From positions 496,001-560,000 of the forward strand of contig CAWJDP010000003.1 in the NCBI GenBank assembly GCA_963841715.1: a stretch of DNA of 64,000 nt, given 5' to 3'. The notes under the pieces are model-generated. The model did no database searches and was not told where the DNA came from. It saw nothing but the letters and a program-made list of their open reading frames with translations. The translations under genes and the position numbers were made by a program. Positions 9,382 to 19,959 of this stretch are shown piece by piece. The stretch comes from DASPWW01 sp963841715 (GTDB lineage Bacteria > Actinomycetota > Thermoleophilia > Solirubrobacterales > 70-9). Position 1 is the first letter of the stretch. Each line of letters opens with the position of its first letter.

Positions 9382-9400
9382 CGCGACACGGTCCGTGACG

Positions 9401-10834
9401 CTATGGGGCCCGCCGGGTCCGCCGCGGCTGCAGAGCCGCTCGACTTCCGCACGCGCTCGGCCGCCTCGGTGAGCACCGGCCGCAGCACCGCCTCGATCTC
9501 CTCGAACTGCTCGGTGTCGCAGATCAGCGTCGGGGCGAGCTGGACGACGGGGTCGCCGCGGTCGTCGGCGCGGCAGATCAGGCCGCGGCTGTAGAGCTCG
9601 CCGGAGAGGAATCCGCGCAGCAGGTCCTCGGACTCCTCGTCGTCGAAGCTCTCCTTCGTCCCCTGGTCCTTGACGAGCTCGATCGCGTAGAAGTAGCCGG
9701 CGCCGCGAACGTCGCCGACGATCGGGATGTCGCGCAGGCTCTCGAGCATGTCGCGGAACTCGTCCTGCTTGCGCGAGCACATGGCCGTTGAGATCCTCGC
9801 GCTCGAAGATCTCGATGTTCTTCAGCGCCACCGCCGAGGCGACCGGATGGCCGGCGAACGTGAACCCGTGCGCGAACATCTCCTTGCCGTGCATGAACGG
9901 GTCGGCGACTCGTCGGAGACGATCATCGCTCCCATCGGGACGTAGGCCGAGGTGAGCGCCTTCGCGGTCGTGATGATGTCCGGCAGGTAGTCGTAGCGCT
10001 CGGAGCCGAACCAGTGGCCGAGCCGGCCCCACGAGCAGATCACCTCGTCGGAGATCATCAGCACGTCGTGGCGATCGCAGATCTCGCGCACGCGCTGGAA
10101 GTAGCCCTCCTGCGGCGTGATGCAGCCGCCCGCGTTCTGGACCGGCTCGAGGATCACCGCCGAGACCGTGTCGGGGTGCTCGAACTCGATCCGCTCCTCG
10201 ATCGCGTCCGCGGCCCACAGCGGGTCGCGGTCCTCGGGCCAGCGGTAGCTGTGCGTGTTCGGGACGTGGTTGCCGCCCGGCGTCAGCGGCTCGAACGACG
10301 AGCGCAGCGCCGGGATCCCGGTCGCCGAGAGCGCTCCGAGCGAGGTGCCGTGGTAGGCGATCTCCCGCGCGATCAGCTTGTGCTTCTGCCCGTTTCCCCT
10401 CATGCGGTGGTAGTTGCGGGCAAGCTTGAGCGCCGACTCGACCGCCTCCGAGCCGCCCGAGGTGAAGAAGACGCGGTTCAGGTCCCTCGGGCGTGAGCGT
10501 CGCGATCTTCGCCGCGAGCTCGATCGCGCGCGGGTGCGCGTAGCTCCAGTTCGTGAAGTAGTCGAGCTCGCGAACCTGCTCCGCGGCGGCGTCGCCGAGC
10601 TCGGCACGCCCGTGTCCCGCGTTGACGCAGAACAGCCCCGAGAGCCCGTCGAGATAGCGCTTGCCGTGCCTCGTCCTAGACGTACGGCCCCTCGCCGCGC
10701 GCGATGATCGGCACGTCGGCGCGTCCTCGTAGGCGCCCATGCGCGTGAAGTGCATCCACAGATACCGCTTCGCCAGCTCCTGGAGGCTCGGCCTCGGCGG
10801 CCTCGGCGGCGGGCTCGACGCTCGTCGTCGCCAT
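9401..10834 (-). pseudogene. Class III aminotransferase, probable putrescine-pyruvate type, multiply frameshifted
   Basis: PLP-dependent omega-aminotransferase expected to move the putrescine amino group to pyruvate, giving 4-aminobutyraldehyde and alanine. ATG 10834 has an AGGAGGAGA ribosome site. The corrected length is about 475 aa, normal for the family. Recognisable blocks lie in different frames: LDGLSGLFCVNAGHGRAELG; RVFFTSGGSEAVESALKLAR; AVILEPVQNAGGCITPQEGY; DVLMISDEVICSWGRLG, with the PLP Asp; TTAKALTSAYVPMG, with the Schiff-base Lys; and FAHGFTFAGHPVASAVALKN. Single-base indels can be placed near 10785, 10700, 10679, 10495, 9914, 9772 and about 9440, and the stop is TAG at 9401-9403. 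All catalytic blocks survive, so base-calling error is at least as likely as real decay. Confidence 0.85.
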
Positions 10835-11064
10835 CACGTCTCCTCCTAGATCGTCAACTTGACGCTCTGGACAACGGTATCGCGCGCCACTTCCCGGGTG
10901 ACAACGTGGATTTCGTTCAAACTCGAGCTACGCCTTTGTACTATGCGTACAAGGCACGTCGCTTTTGGGGCATCCGCCCCTTGAGAACGACGACGTTCGG
11001 ACATAGTCTGGGCGGCGAGGAGCGTTCGTAATACAGGGAAGCTGGGGCGCATGGGGTCCCGAAC
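10835..11064. promoter_or_regulatory. Divergent control region between aminotransferase and potA
   Basis: This gap of 230 bases separates the two divergent halves of the polyamine locus and should hold both promoters. An inverted repeat TTGTAC-N5-GTACAA spans 10936-10952, with wider near-symmetry GCCTT...AAGGC. A second hairpin-like element, GGGGC-ATCC-GCCCC, spans 10967-10980. The first is a reasonable candidate operator for the adjacent PucR regulator, but no PucR consensus is known to me that would prove it. AT content is locally raised around 10905-10965. Confidence 0.45.
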
Positions 11065-12287
<1,223 letters not shown>

Positions 12288-12313
12288 CCGAGACGCCGAG
12301 GAGGGACTCCCAC

Positions 12314-13504
12314 ATGCTGAGCAAATCGAGGATTGACCGCCGTTTCAACCACGCGTGGATTGCGCGGACGCGCGGCGTCTTGATCGCGGTCGTCGCTCTC
12401 GCAGCGTCCGTGGCGATCGCCGCGTGCGGCGGCGGCAGCAGCGGGATCGAGGGCGGTGGCAACAACGCGAACGTCAAGACGGTGAAGCTTCAGGGCAAGC
12501 CGTCGGGCAACTTGACGATCTCGAACTGGCCGCTGTACATCGACAAGCACACGGTCTCCGACTTCGAGAAGCAGACCGGCGTCAGCGTCAAGTACATCGA
12601 GGACATCAACGACAACCAGGAGTTCTTCGGCAAGGTCCAGCCCCTGCTCCAGGACGGCAAGTCCGGAGGACGTTCGATGTTCGTCGTCACGGACTGGATG
12701 GCGAAGAAGATGTACGACTTCGGCTACCTACAGAATCTCGACAAGGCCGGGATCCCGAACGTGGAGAAGAACCTCGTCACCAACCTCCAGCATCCGCAAT
12801 TCGACCCCAACAGGGACTTCTCGGTCCCCTGGCAGAGCGGGATGACGGGGATCATCGTGCGCACGGACCTGGCGCCCGACGTGCACTCGATCTGCGACCT
12901 GTTCGACCCCAAGTACAAGGGCAAGGTCGACATGCTCACCGAGCTGCGCGACACGGTCCCGCTCGTCATGAAGTGCCAGGGCGTCGATCTGAATGGAACG
13001 GTGACCGAGGACGACTGGCTGTCGGCGGTCAACAAGATCAAGCAGGCGTCCGACTCCGGCCAGATCAGGCGCTTCACCGGGAACGACTACGCGCGTGACC
13101 TGACGAGCGGCGACGCCGTCGCGGTGATCGGCTGGTCGGGCGACGCCGTCCAGCTCCAGGCCGACAACAAGGACATCCAGTGGCGGATGCCGACCGAGGG
13201 CTGCATGCTGTGGTCGGACAACATGGTGATCCCGGTCGGGGCGCCGAACCCGACCGCGGCCGAGGCGTTCATGAACTACGTTTACGAGCCCAAGAACCAG
13301 GCCCAGATCGAGGACTACGTCAACTACATCCCGCCTGTGAACGGGACGAAGGACGTGCTCCTCAAGCAGGACCCCGCCGTGGCCAAGAACAAGCTCATCA
13401 TCCCGAGCGACAAGTTCACGGCTAAGTGCGACCGGGCGCCGATCCTGACCGGTGCTGAGGAGAAGAAGGTGACGGCGGCGTTCGACGCCGTGGTCAGCGG
13501 CTAG
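12314..13504 (+). CDS. potD: PotD-like polyamine-binding lipoprotein (second copy)
   Basis: Solute-binding lipoprotein of the second polyamine importer, 396 aa. ATG 12314 is preferred to the in-frame ATG at 12284 because GAGGAGGGA lies at ideal distance before it. The signal peptide has an Arg-rich start, the core GVLIAVVALAASVAIAACGG and a lipobox IAAC. The mature protein begins with a Gly/Asn linker, then the PotD-like LTISNWPLYIDKHTVSDFEK. AVIGWSGDAVQLQ and WSDNMVIPVGAPNP are typical of PotD/PotF proteins. It is only distantly similar to the first copy, sharing the NWP element, so ligand preference may differ. Two permease genes follow directly. Confidence 0.93.
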   Translation: MLSKSRIDRRFNHAWIARTRGVLIAVVALAASVAIAACGGGSSGIEGGGNNANVKTVKLQGKPSGNLTISNWPLYIDKHTVSDFEKQTGVSVKYIEDINDNQEFFGKVQPLLQDGKSGGRSMFVVTDWMAKKMYDFGYLQNLDKAGIPNVEKNLVTNLQHPQFDPNRDFSVPWQSGMTGIIVRTDLAPDVHSICDLFDPKYKGKVDMLTELRDTVPLVMKCQGVDLNGTVTEDDWLSAVNKIKQASDSGQIRRFTGNDYARDLTSGDAVAVIGWSGDAVQLQADNKDIQWRMPTEGCMLWSDNMVIPVGAPNPTAAEAFMNYVYEPKNQAQIEDYVNYIPPVNGTKDVLLKQDPAVAKNKLIIPSDKFTAKCDRAPILTGAEEKKVTAAFDAVVSG

Positions 13505-13551
13505 GCGACGAACGGGCGGCGGCGGAACGAGCTCATGCGGCAAGCGCTGAC

Positions 13552-14421
13552 GTGAACACGTTCCGCCGCCGCCTCGTCCCATACTTCCTGCTCGGGCCGG
13601 GTCTGCTGTGGCTGATCCTGTTCTTCGTCGTCCCGATGTACTTCATGGCGCGGCTGTCGCTCGACGCTGGGACGCTCGAGCACGGGTTCCACTTCAACTG
13701 GGAGTGGTCGAACTTCGGCGATGCGCTCTCCCTGTACAAGTCCGAGTTCTTCCGGTCCTTCTACTACGCGGGGGCCGCGACAGTGATCGCACTGCTGATC
13801 GCATACCCGCTTGCGTACGCGATTGCCTTTCGAGCCGGGAAGTGGAAGAACGCGATGCTGTTCGCGGTCGTCGCCCCATTCTTCACCACCTACCTGATCA
13901 GGACCCTGGCGTGGGAGACGATCCTCAGCGAGCAGAGCCCCGTCGTCCACGCGCTGAGGGGCGTCGGCCTGATCGGCGCGGAGGGCCGGGTCCTCGCGAC
14001 GGCCGGTGCCGTGATCGCGGGCATCACCTACAACTTCCTCCCGTTCATGGTGCTGCCGATCTATGCGAGCCTGGACCGGATCGACGACAGCCTGATCGAG
14101 GCCGCGAAGGACCTCTACGCATCGTCATGGCAGGCGTTCCGGCGCGTCACGCTTCCGCTCTCGGCGCCAGGGATCGTCGCGGGGAGCCTGTTGACGTTCA
14201 TCCCCGCGGCGGGGGACTACGTGAACGCGTTCTTCCTCGGCAGCACCCAGAACCACATGATCGGAAACGTGATCCAGGGCCTGTATCTGACGCAGCGCGA
14301 CTATCCGGCAGCCGCGGCGCTCTCATTCGTGCTCATGGCCGCAATCATGATCGTGGTCTTCGTCTACCTGCGGTTCGCGGGCTCCGAGGCGCTGATGGGC
14401 GAGGAGGCGGCACCGGCGTGA
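13552..14421 (+). CDS. potB: PotB-like polyamine ABC transporter permease (second copy)
   Basis: Membrane permease of the second import set, 289 aa. It begins at GTG 13552 and opens with the first helix YFLLGPGLLWLILFFVVPMY. The EAA loop is at residues 183-205 (IEAAKDLYASSWQAFRRVTL); the usual DLGA is DLYA here, a small departure from consensus. FIPAAGDYVNAFFLG is characteristic of PotB/PotH. The stop overlaps the next start by one base (TGATG), indicating translational coupling. It is on the same strand and spacing as potA-potD upstream. Confidence 0.92.
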   Translation: MNTFRRRLVPYFLLGPGLLWLILFFVVPMYFMARLSLDAGTLEHGFHFNWEWSNFGDALSLYKSEFFRSFYYAGAATVIALLIAYPLAYAIAFRAGKWKNAMLFAVVAPFFTTYLIRTLAWETILSEQSPVVHALRGVGLIGAEGRVLATAGAVIAGITYNFLPFMVLPIYASLDRIDDSLIEAAKDLYASSWQAFRRVTLPLSAPGIVAGSLLTFIPAAGDYVNAFFLGSTQNHMIGNVIQGLYLTQRDYPAAAALSFVLMAAIMIVVFVYLRFAGSEALMGEEAAPA

Positions 14422-15299
14422 TGGAGGCGCAGGCGGCGCCGGCGCCGGGGTACGTGCGGCATGCATCCGCGCCGGCCCGCGTCTGGAAGTGGGTGCGCGA
14501 ACACGGGATCAATATTTACGCGGCGCTGGCGATCGCCTATCTGCTGATCCCGATCGCAGTCATTCTCGTGTTCTCGTTCAACGATCCGGCCGGGAAGTAC
14601 AACTACACGTGGACGAGCTTCACGCTCCAGCACTGGCGAAACGCGTTCGGCCTCTCCGACCTCAACGACGCCCTGTTCACGAGCCTCCGGCTCGCGGCGT
14701 TGGCGACCTTGATCTCGACCGCGCTCGGCACGTTGATGGCGCTGGCGCTGGTCCGCTACGAGTTCGTCGGGAGGCGAGTCTCGAACTTCGTGATCGTGAT
14801 CCCCATGGCCACGCCCGAGGTGGTGATGGGCGCCTCACTGTTGTCGCTGTTCCTGATCTACGGCCTCCCGCTCGGCTTCACGACGCTTCTTATCGCCCAC
14901 GTGATGTTCTGCATCAGCTTCGTCGTCGTCGTCGTGCGCTCGCGCTTGATCGGATTCGATCGCAGCCTCGAGGAGGCCGCCCGGGACCTCGGCGCGAGCC
15001 CACTGGCGACGTTCCGGCTCGTCACCATGCCGTTGATCATGCCCGGCGTCGTCGCGGCGGCGCTGCTCGCGTTCGCGCTCTCGATCGACGACTTCGTCGT
15101 CTCGAACTTCAACTCAGGGACAACCGTGACCTTCCCGCTCTACATCTTCGGCGCCTTCCAGCGCGGCATCCCGGTCGAGGTCAACGTGATCGCGATGCTG
15201 CTGTTCGGGTTCACGCTGCTGGCGATGGGAGCCACGGTGTTGCAGCAGCGAAGAGCTGAGCGACTCGCGGCCACGCGACCCCCCCAGGAGAGCGTCTAG
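14421..15299 (+). CDS. potC: PotC-like polyamine ABC transporter permease (second copy)
   Basis: Partner permease, 292 aa, beginning at ATG 14421, which shares a base with the potB stop. An N-terminal Ala/Pro-rich cytoplasmic lead precedes the first helix AALAIAYLLIPIAVILVFSF. The EAA loop at residues 184-205 (LEEAARDLGASPLATFRLVT) matches consensus closely, and SIDDFVVSNFNSG is a PotC/PotI hallmark. It completes the second potADBC set. The 128-base gap to the next gene suggests a separate promoter for the permease that follows. Confidence 0.93.
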   Translation: MEAQAAPAPGYVRHASAPARVWKWVREHGINIYAALAIAYLLIPIAVILVFSFNDPAGKYNYTWTSFTLQHWRNAFGLSDLNDALFTSLRLAALATLISTALGTLMALALVRYEFVGRRVSNFVIVIPMATPEVVMGASLLSLFLIYGLPLGFTTLLIAHVMFCISFVVVVVRSRLIGFDRSLEEAARDLGASPLATFRLVTMPLIMPGVVAAALLAFALSIDDFVVSNFNSGTTVTFPLYIFGAFQRGIPVEVNVIAMLLFGFTLLAMGATVLQQRRAERLAATRPPQESV

Positions 15300-15427
15300 C
15301 GCACTTGTCCGCTCTGTACAACCGGGGCTGGTTCGTTTTGCAGGGTCGCCGGTTGCGAGTCCAGGGGCGGGAGCATAAGCTCCGCGCGGCCGCGTTCGCG
15401 GTCAGCGGGTAACCAGGAGGGAGATCC

Positions 15428-16951
15428 TTGGAGAGCGCAGCGGTTCCAGCCGATCAGGGGACAACGCCCAGCACGGGCGTGATCGACAAGGGCCTGAAGA
15501 AGAACGCGATCGGGTTCGTCTCCAGCGTCGTGATCGGGGTCGCCTCGACGGCGCCCGGATACAGCCTCGCCGCCACGCTCGGGTTCATCGTCGCCGTCGT
15601 CGGGTTGCAGGCCCCGGCGATCCTGCTGATGGCGTTCGTCCCGATGTTCCTCGTCGCCGGGGGCTACTACTACATGAACCGAGCCGATCCCGACTGCGGG
15701 ACCTCCTTCAGCTGGGTGACACGCGCGATGGGACCGCAGCTCGGCTGGATCACCGGCTGGGCGATCGTCGTCGCCGACATCATCGTGATGGCGAACCTCG
15801 CCCAGATTGCCGGCCTCTACTCGTTCCTTCTCGTCGGCGCCGACTCGCTCGCCGACTCGACCTTCTGGGTGACATTCGTCGGCGTGATCTGGATCGTGAT
15901 CATGACCGCGATCGTCACGATCGGGATCGAGCTTTCGGCGCGCACGCAGGTCGGGCTGCTCGCCGCGGAGATCATCACCCTCGCGGCGTTCGCGGTCGTC
16001 GCGTTGATCAAGGTCTACAGCAACGACGCCCTTCCGACCGGGGTCGATCCAAGCTTCAGCTGGATCAATCCATTCGACGTTCCGACGAGTGCGATCAGCG
16101 CCGGGCTCCTGCTCGCCGTCTTCATCTATTGGGGGTGGGACACGACGGCGACGGTCAACGAGGAGACCGAGGACTCGACCGAGGCTCCGGGGAAGGCAAC
16201 CGTGGTCAGCACGCTGATCCTGCTCGGGATCTACGTGATCGTCGCGGTCGCCGCGCAGGCGTACGCGGGCGAGAATCCCCTCAAGCACCACCGCGACGAC
16301 GTCCTCAGCTTCCTCGGCGGGGACGTATTCGGCTCGCCGCTCGACAAGCTGCTGATCATCGCGGTCCTGACCTCGGCGGCGGCGTCGACGCAGACCACGA
16401 TCCTGCCCACCGCGCGGACGACATTGTCGATGGCGCGCGCGAAGGCGTTGCCGAGCTCGCTCGGGAAGGTTCACGATCGATTCCTGACGCCCCACATCTC
16501 GACGATCCTGATGGGAGTCGTGTCGATCATCTGGTACGTCGGGCTGACGATCGTGAGCGAGAACATCCTCTTCGACTCGCTGACCGCGTTGGGGCTGATG
16601 ATCTCGTTCTACATCGGGATCACCGGGTTCGCGTGCGCGATCTTCTACAGACGCGAGCTCACCAACAGCCTCAAGAACTTCCTCTTCATCGGCGTCGGCC
16701 CGGTGATCGGAGGCGCGATCCTGTTCTACCTGCTGGTCAAGAACTCGATCGAGCTCAGCAATCCGGCGAACGCGTACACCGGCTCGTTTCTCGGGTTGGG
16801 GGTGCCGCTCGTGATCGGGATCGGCGCCGCGATCCTCGGGGTTGTGTTGATGCTGTGGACTTGGATCGCCAAGCCCGAGTTCTTCCGCAGGCGTCCGGAG
16901 ACCGTCCCGCCCGAGCTCGTGGCCCGAGCGCCCGCGACCGGAGGTGAGTGA
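15428..16951 (+). CDS. APC-superfamily amino acid/polyamine permease
   Basis: Secondary transporter, 507 aa, with about 12 hydrophobic segments and the N-terminal APC signature region NAIGFVSSVVIGVASTAPGY. GGYYYMNRADPDCGTSFSWV matches the conserved second-helix and loop region, and WGWDTTATVNEETEDSTEAP is typical of this actinobacterial permease group. The start is TTG 15428, supported by AGGAGGGA just upstream. Placed after two polyamine ABC sets and overlapped by a stress-protein gene, it may move putrescine, GABA or another amine. The substrate cannot be read from sequence. A short charged C-terminal tail follows the last helix. Confidence 0.9.
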   Translation: MESAAVPADQGTTPSTGVIDKGLKKNAIGFVSSVVIGVASTAPGYSLAATLGFIVAVVGLQAPAILLMAFVPMFLVAGGYYYMNRADPDCGTSFSWVTRAMGPQLGWITGWAIVVADIIVMANLAQIAGLYSFLLVGADSLADSTFWVTFVGVIWIVIMTAIVTIGIELSARTQVGLLAAEIITLAAFAVVALIKVYSNDALPTGVDPSFSWINPFDVPTSAISAGLLLAVFIYWGWDTTATVNEETEDSTEAPGKATVVSTLILLGIYVIVAVAAQAYAGENPLKHHRDDVLSFLGGDVFGSPLDKLLIIAVLTSAAASTQTTILPTARTTLSMARAKALPSSLGKVHDRFLTPHISTILMGVVSIIWYVGLTIVSENILFDSLTALGLMISFYIGITGFACAIFYRRELTNSLKNFLFIGVGPVIGGAILFYLLVKNSIELSNPANAYTGSFLGLGVPLVIGIGAAILGVVLMLWTWIAKPEFFRRRPETVPPELVARAPATGGE

Positions 16952-17361
16952 TGCCCGGAATAGTCGTCGGATACGACGGGACGAAGAGCGCGAAGGCCGG
17001 GCTCGATGCCGCTCTGGACCTCGCGAAGGATCTCGGCGATCCCGTCCTCGCCGTGTTCGGGTACGGCGTCAATCCGATGGGCGGCGAGGTCAAGGACTAC
17101 AGCACGACGCTGAAGGAGCACGGGGAGAAGGTGACCGCGGAGGCGGTAGAGACAGCCCGCAAGGGAGGAGTTGAGGCCGAGGTCGTGCTGACCGACCTCG
17201 AGGGCGCGGAGGCCCTGATCTCAATCGCCGACGAGCGCGACGCGCGAATGATCGTGATCTCGAGCCGCGGCGAGGGCCCGATCACGGGTGCATTGCTCGG
17301 ATCGACCGCGTACAAGCTGGTCCACACCTCGAGCAGGCCCGTGCTCGTCGTTCCTGGCTGA
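16951..17361 (+). CDS. Universal stress protein, single domain
   Basis: UspA-type nucleotide-binding protein, 136 aa, a standard single-domain length. The N-terminal strand GIVVGYDGTKSAKAGLDAAL carries the usual Asp. The ATP-binding signature is visible near the C-terminus as SSRGEGPITGALLGSTAYKL, with RPVLVVP ending the last strand. ATG 16951 shares a base with the permease stop and is preceded by GGAGGTGAG; a GTG one codon earlier is less likely. Single-domain USPs are often coupled to membrane transporters, and here the overlap strongly suggests co-expression with the APC permease. Confidence 0.9.
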   Translation: MPGIVVGYDGTKSAKAGLDAALDLAKDLGDPVLAVFGYGVNPMGGEVKDYSTTLKEHGEKVTAEAVETARKGGVEAEVVLTDLEGAEALISIADERDARMIVISSRGEGPITGALLGSTAYKLVHTSSRPVLVVPG

Positions 17362-17410
17362 ATCCCGGACGCCGTTTGCGCGCGACCGCGCCGGGTAGCC
17401 TCGGCGCGAG

Positions 17411-18136
17411 ATGAATCCGGTGAGGATCGGCTGCTCGGGGTGGCAGTACAACGACTGGCGCGGCGTCCTCTACCCGGAGGGAACGCCGCAGCGGCGCTGG
17501 CTCGCGACCTACGCGGAGGCGTTCGACACCGTCGAGGTCAACAGCACCTTCTACCGGCTCGCCTCGGAGAGGGCCGTCGTCGAGTGGGTCGAGCAGACGC
17601 CGGAGGACTTCCTGTTCTCGTGCAAGGCGAGCCGCTACATGACCCACGTGAAACGCCTCCGCGAGACGGGCGAGCGCGTCGGCCGCTTCTACGAGCCGCT
17701 GGAGCCGCTGAAGCGGGCGGGGAAGATGGGCCCGACCCTGTGGCAGCTTCCGGCGAACTTCCCCCGCAACGACGACCGCCTCGCGGGCGCGCTCGACGCG
17801 CTCCCGCCCGGACGCCACTGCTTCGAGTTTCGCCACGAGAGCTGGTTCACGAAGCCGGTCTATGACGCGCTCCGCGAGCGCAACGTGGCGCTCGTGATCG
17901 GTGACCACCCGAAGTGGCCGTTCCAGGCCCGCGAGCTGACCGCCTCGTGGACGTTCATCCGCCTCCACTACGGACGCGGCGGCCGCGACGGCCGCTACTC
18001 GGAGGCCGAGCTCGAGCGTTGGCGCCGGCGGATCGCCGCCTGGCGCTCGCGTGTGGAGGTGTTCGCGTACTTCAACAACGACTGGCGCGGGTACGCCGTC
18101 GAGCACGCGCGGTGGCTTAAACAACACCTCTCGTGA
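17411..18136 (+). CDS. DUF72 family protein
   Basis: TIM-barrel-like DUF72 protein, 241 aa, normal for the family. The N-terminal block IGCSGWQYNDWRGVLYPEG is diagnostic, as are YAEAFDTVEVNSTFYRL, FLFSCKASRYMTHVKRL and the C-terminal VFAYFNNDWRGYAVEHA. The biochemical role of DUF72 proteins is not settled as far as I know. The gene starts at ATG 17411, 49 bases after the USP gene, and is followed by an independent gene, so no pathway is suggested by context. Confidence 0.93.
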   Translation: MNPVRIGCSGWQYNDWRGVLYPEGTPQRRWLATYAEAFDTVEVNSTFYRLASERAVVEWVEQTPEDFLFSCKASRYMTHVKRLRETGERVGRFYEPLEPLKRAGKMGPTLWQLPANFPRNDDRLAGALDALPPGRHCFEFRHESWFTKPVYDALRERNVALVIGDHPKWPFQARELTASWTFIRLHYGRGGRDGRYSEAELERWRRRIAAWRSRVEVFAYFNNDWRGYAVEHARWLKQHLS

Positions 18137-18194
18137 CGCCCTGCGCGATCGTGGCGTTTAGGCGCGAATCGGGGGTGGGTAGACGGCATCCACC

Positions 18195-19202
18195 ATGCTC
18201 GGGAGGAGCGCAAGCGACAGCAGCACGCTGGGCGTCGCGCGGCGCACGATCCGCGGGTTCTCCAACGACGCGCTGACCGACCGCGCCGCCGCGCTCACCT
18301 ACTACGCGATGCTGTCGATCTTCCCCGGCCTCGCGGCGCTCGTCGCGGTGCTCGGGCTGACCGGCGACCAGGGCACGATCGACACGGTGCTGCGAATCGT
18401 CAACCACATCGGCCCTTCGTCAGCGGTGGACACATTCCGCAGCCCGGTCGAGAGCGTCGTCCACGGCAAGGACAACGCCGGCGTCGCACTCGTGATCAGC
18501 CTCGCGGTTGGGCTTTGGGGGGCGTCGGGCTACATCGGCGCGTTCATGCGCGCCTCGAACGCGATCTACGGCGTCGACGAGGGGCGTCCGTTCTGGCACC
18601 TGCGCCCGCTCCAGGTCGCCGTGACGCTCGTCATGGTCCTGATGCTCGCGACCGTCCTCGTCGCGATCGTCCTCACGGGACCTCTCGCGACCGCGGTCGG
18701 CGACGAGCTCGGAATCACGAACGGCCTCATCATCCTGTGGGAGTTCGCGAAGTGGCCGCTGCTGATCGCCGTAGTCGTCACGATGCTCGCGGTCCTCTAC
18801 CACGCCGCGCCGAACGTCAAGCAGCCGAGCTTCCGCTGGCTCACGCCCGGGAGCGGGGTCGCGATCGTGGTCTGGATCGTCGCCTCGTTCGCGTTCGCGC
18901 TCTATGTAGCGACCTTCGGCTCCTACAACGCGACCTACGGGAGCCTCGGGGGAGCCGTCGTCTTCCTCGTGTGGCTGTGGCTGACGAACCTCGCGGTGCT
19001 GCTGGGAGCCGAGGTCAACGCGGAGATCGAGCGCGAGCGCCAGCTCAACGCCGGCGTGCCCGAGGCCAGGGACCAGATCCAGCTCGAGCACCGCACACCG
19101 CCAGACTCGTCCCCCGCCGCCCCCGGAGGCGAAGCTGAGGAGGCGGCGGTTGATGACGGTGGCGACGCCGAGACCGCTGCGCGCAGTAGCGTGCGCCCGT
19201 GA
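18195..19202 (+). CDS. YihY/BrkB family membrane protein
   Basis: Integral membrane protein of the YihY/BrkB (once called RNase BN) family, 335 aa. The opening LTDRAAALTYYAMLSIFPGL and the later GASGYIGAFMRASNAIYGV match the family, followed by several long hydrophobic helices. The C-terminal signature YGSLGGAVVFLVWLWLTNLA with GAEVNAEIER is clear. A disordered Pro/Ala/Glu-rich tail of about 50 residues ends the protein. Transport or envelope roles have been proposed for the family, but function is unproven. Its stop overlaps the start of the next gene (GTGA), implying coupling. Confidence 0.93.
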   Translation: MLGRSASDSSTLGVARRTIRGFSNDALTDRAAALTYYAMLSIFPGLAALVAVLGLTGDQGTIDTVLRIVNHIGPSSAVDTFRSPVESVVHGKDNAGVALVISLAVGLWGASGYIGAFMRASNAIYGVDEGRPFWHLRPLQVAVTLVMVLMLATVLVAIVLTGPLATAVGDELGITNGLIILWEFAKWPLLIAVVVTMLAVLYHAAPNVKQPSFRWLTPGSGVAIVVWIVASFAFALYVATFGSYNATYGSLGGAVVFLVWLWLTNLAVLLGAEVNAEIERERQLNAGVPEARDQIQLEHRTPPDSSPAAPGGEAEEAAVDDGGDAETAARSSVRP

Positions 19203-19486
19203 TCATCGCCCGCATCCTCTTCGCGCCGCTCAGCATCCTCGCCGGGATTCTCGCCGGGCTGATCGGCCGGCGCCTGTTCGACTTCGCGTGGGGGCAGGTC
19301 GACAACGAGGAGGCGCCCGAGCCCTCGCATCACCGCACGAGCTGGGGCAAGGTGCTCGGCGCCGCGGCGCTGCAGGGACTCGTTTTCGCGGTCGTCCGCG
19401 CGCTCACCGACCGCGCGGCGCGGACGGCGTTCTTCCGCTTCACCGGGATCTGGCCGGGCGAGGAAGAGCGCGACGAAGTCGACTGA
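19199..19486 (+). CDS. DUF4235 family small membrane protein
   Basis: Actinobacterial DUF4235-type protein, 95 aa. A first hydrophobic segment (ILFAPLSILAGILAGLIGRR) is followed by an acidic loop, then the family's typical WGKVLGAAALQGLVFAVVRA and ALTDRAARTAFFRFTGIWPG. The GTG start at 19199 overlaps the BrkB stop by four bases, so the two membrane proteins are probably made together. The function is unknown. The acidic tail (GEEERDEVD) is cytoplasmic if the N-terminus is inside. Confidence 0.85.
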   Translation: MIIARILFAPLSILAGILAGLIGRRLFDFAWGQVDNEEAPEPSHHRTSWGKVLGAAALQGLVFAVVRALTDRAARTAFFRFTGIWPGEEERDEVD

Positions 19487-19500
19487 GCGGCGGCGGGCGC

Positions 19501-19946
19501 TTAGCCCCCGCCGCCCCTGCTCACCGTCCACGAGATCGGGTCCCCGAGGCTGCTGCCGGTGTGGCACTGCTCGCCGCCGCCCGCGATCGTCAGCGTGCCC
19601 GATGCCTGCTTGCCCTTGTGCGTGAACTTGCCCTCGGCGCTCACCTGGATGCCTGCCTCACCGGTGAAGGCGCCGGCGAAAGTCTTGCCCTTCTTCACCT
19701 TCATCGCCTTCTCGAAGCTGCCGCTGATCGAATGGCTCCCGGCGTCAGGGCCCGTCTCGCACGTCAGGGTGAGGTCTGCCCATTGGAAGTTCTTGACTTC
19801 TTGATCGTCCCCTTCTTGACGCTCGTCTTGAATCCGAGGTTCGAGTTGTCCGAGCCTGAGCCGTTGTAGCTCTTGCCGCCCGCGAGGGCGGCCGCGGGGG
19901 CCGCGAGCAGCGGAAGCGCCACGGCCCCGATCGCAATCCTTCTCAT
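19501..19946 (-). pseudogene. Small secreted protein, frameshifted
   Basis: Two minus-strand segments join into one secreted protein of about 148 aa if one missing G is restored near 19800 (AAGAAG-TCAAG). The first part has a signal peptide (MRRIAIGAVALPLLAAPAAA) and then GGKSYNGSGSDNSNLGFKT. The second contains KNFQWADLTLTCETGPDAG and ends in a Gly run after PISWTVSR. Lys-rich strands and two Cys (TCETG, EQCHTG) suggest a small beta domain with a disulfide. I do not recognise the family. The same layout occurs in the gene immediately upstream, so the two may be distant paralogues. Confidence 0.6.
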
Positions 19947-19959
19947 TGCTCCGTCCTGT

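Noticed and set aside
7815..9782. A 655-codon frame that would encode an aminotransferase-PucR fusion
   Set aside because: The PucR N-terminus and its own start are present in a second frame in the middle of it, and a stop for the aminotransferase occurs in the third frame at 9401. The fusion is produced by indels.
10967..10980. GC hairpin taken as a terminator
   Set aside because: It lies between two divergent starts, so there is no transcript to end; a regulatory dyad is more sensible.
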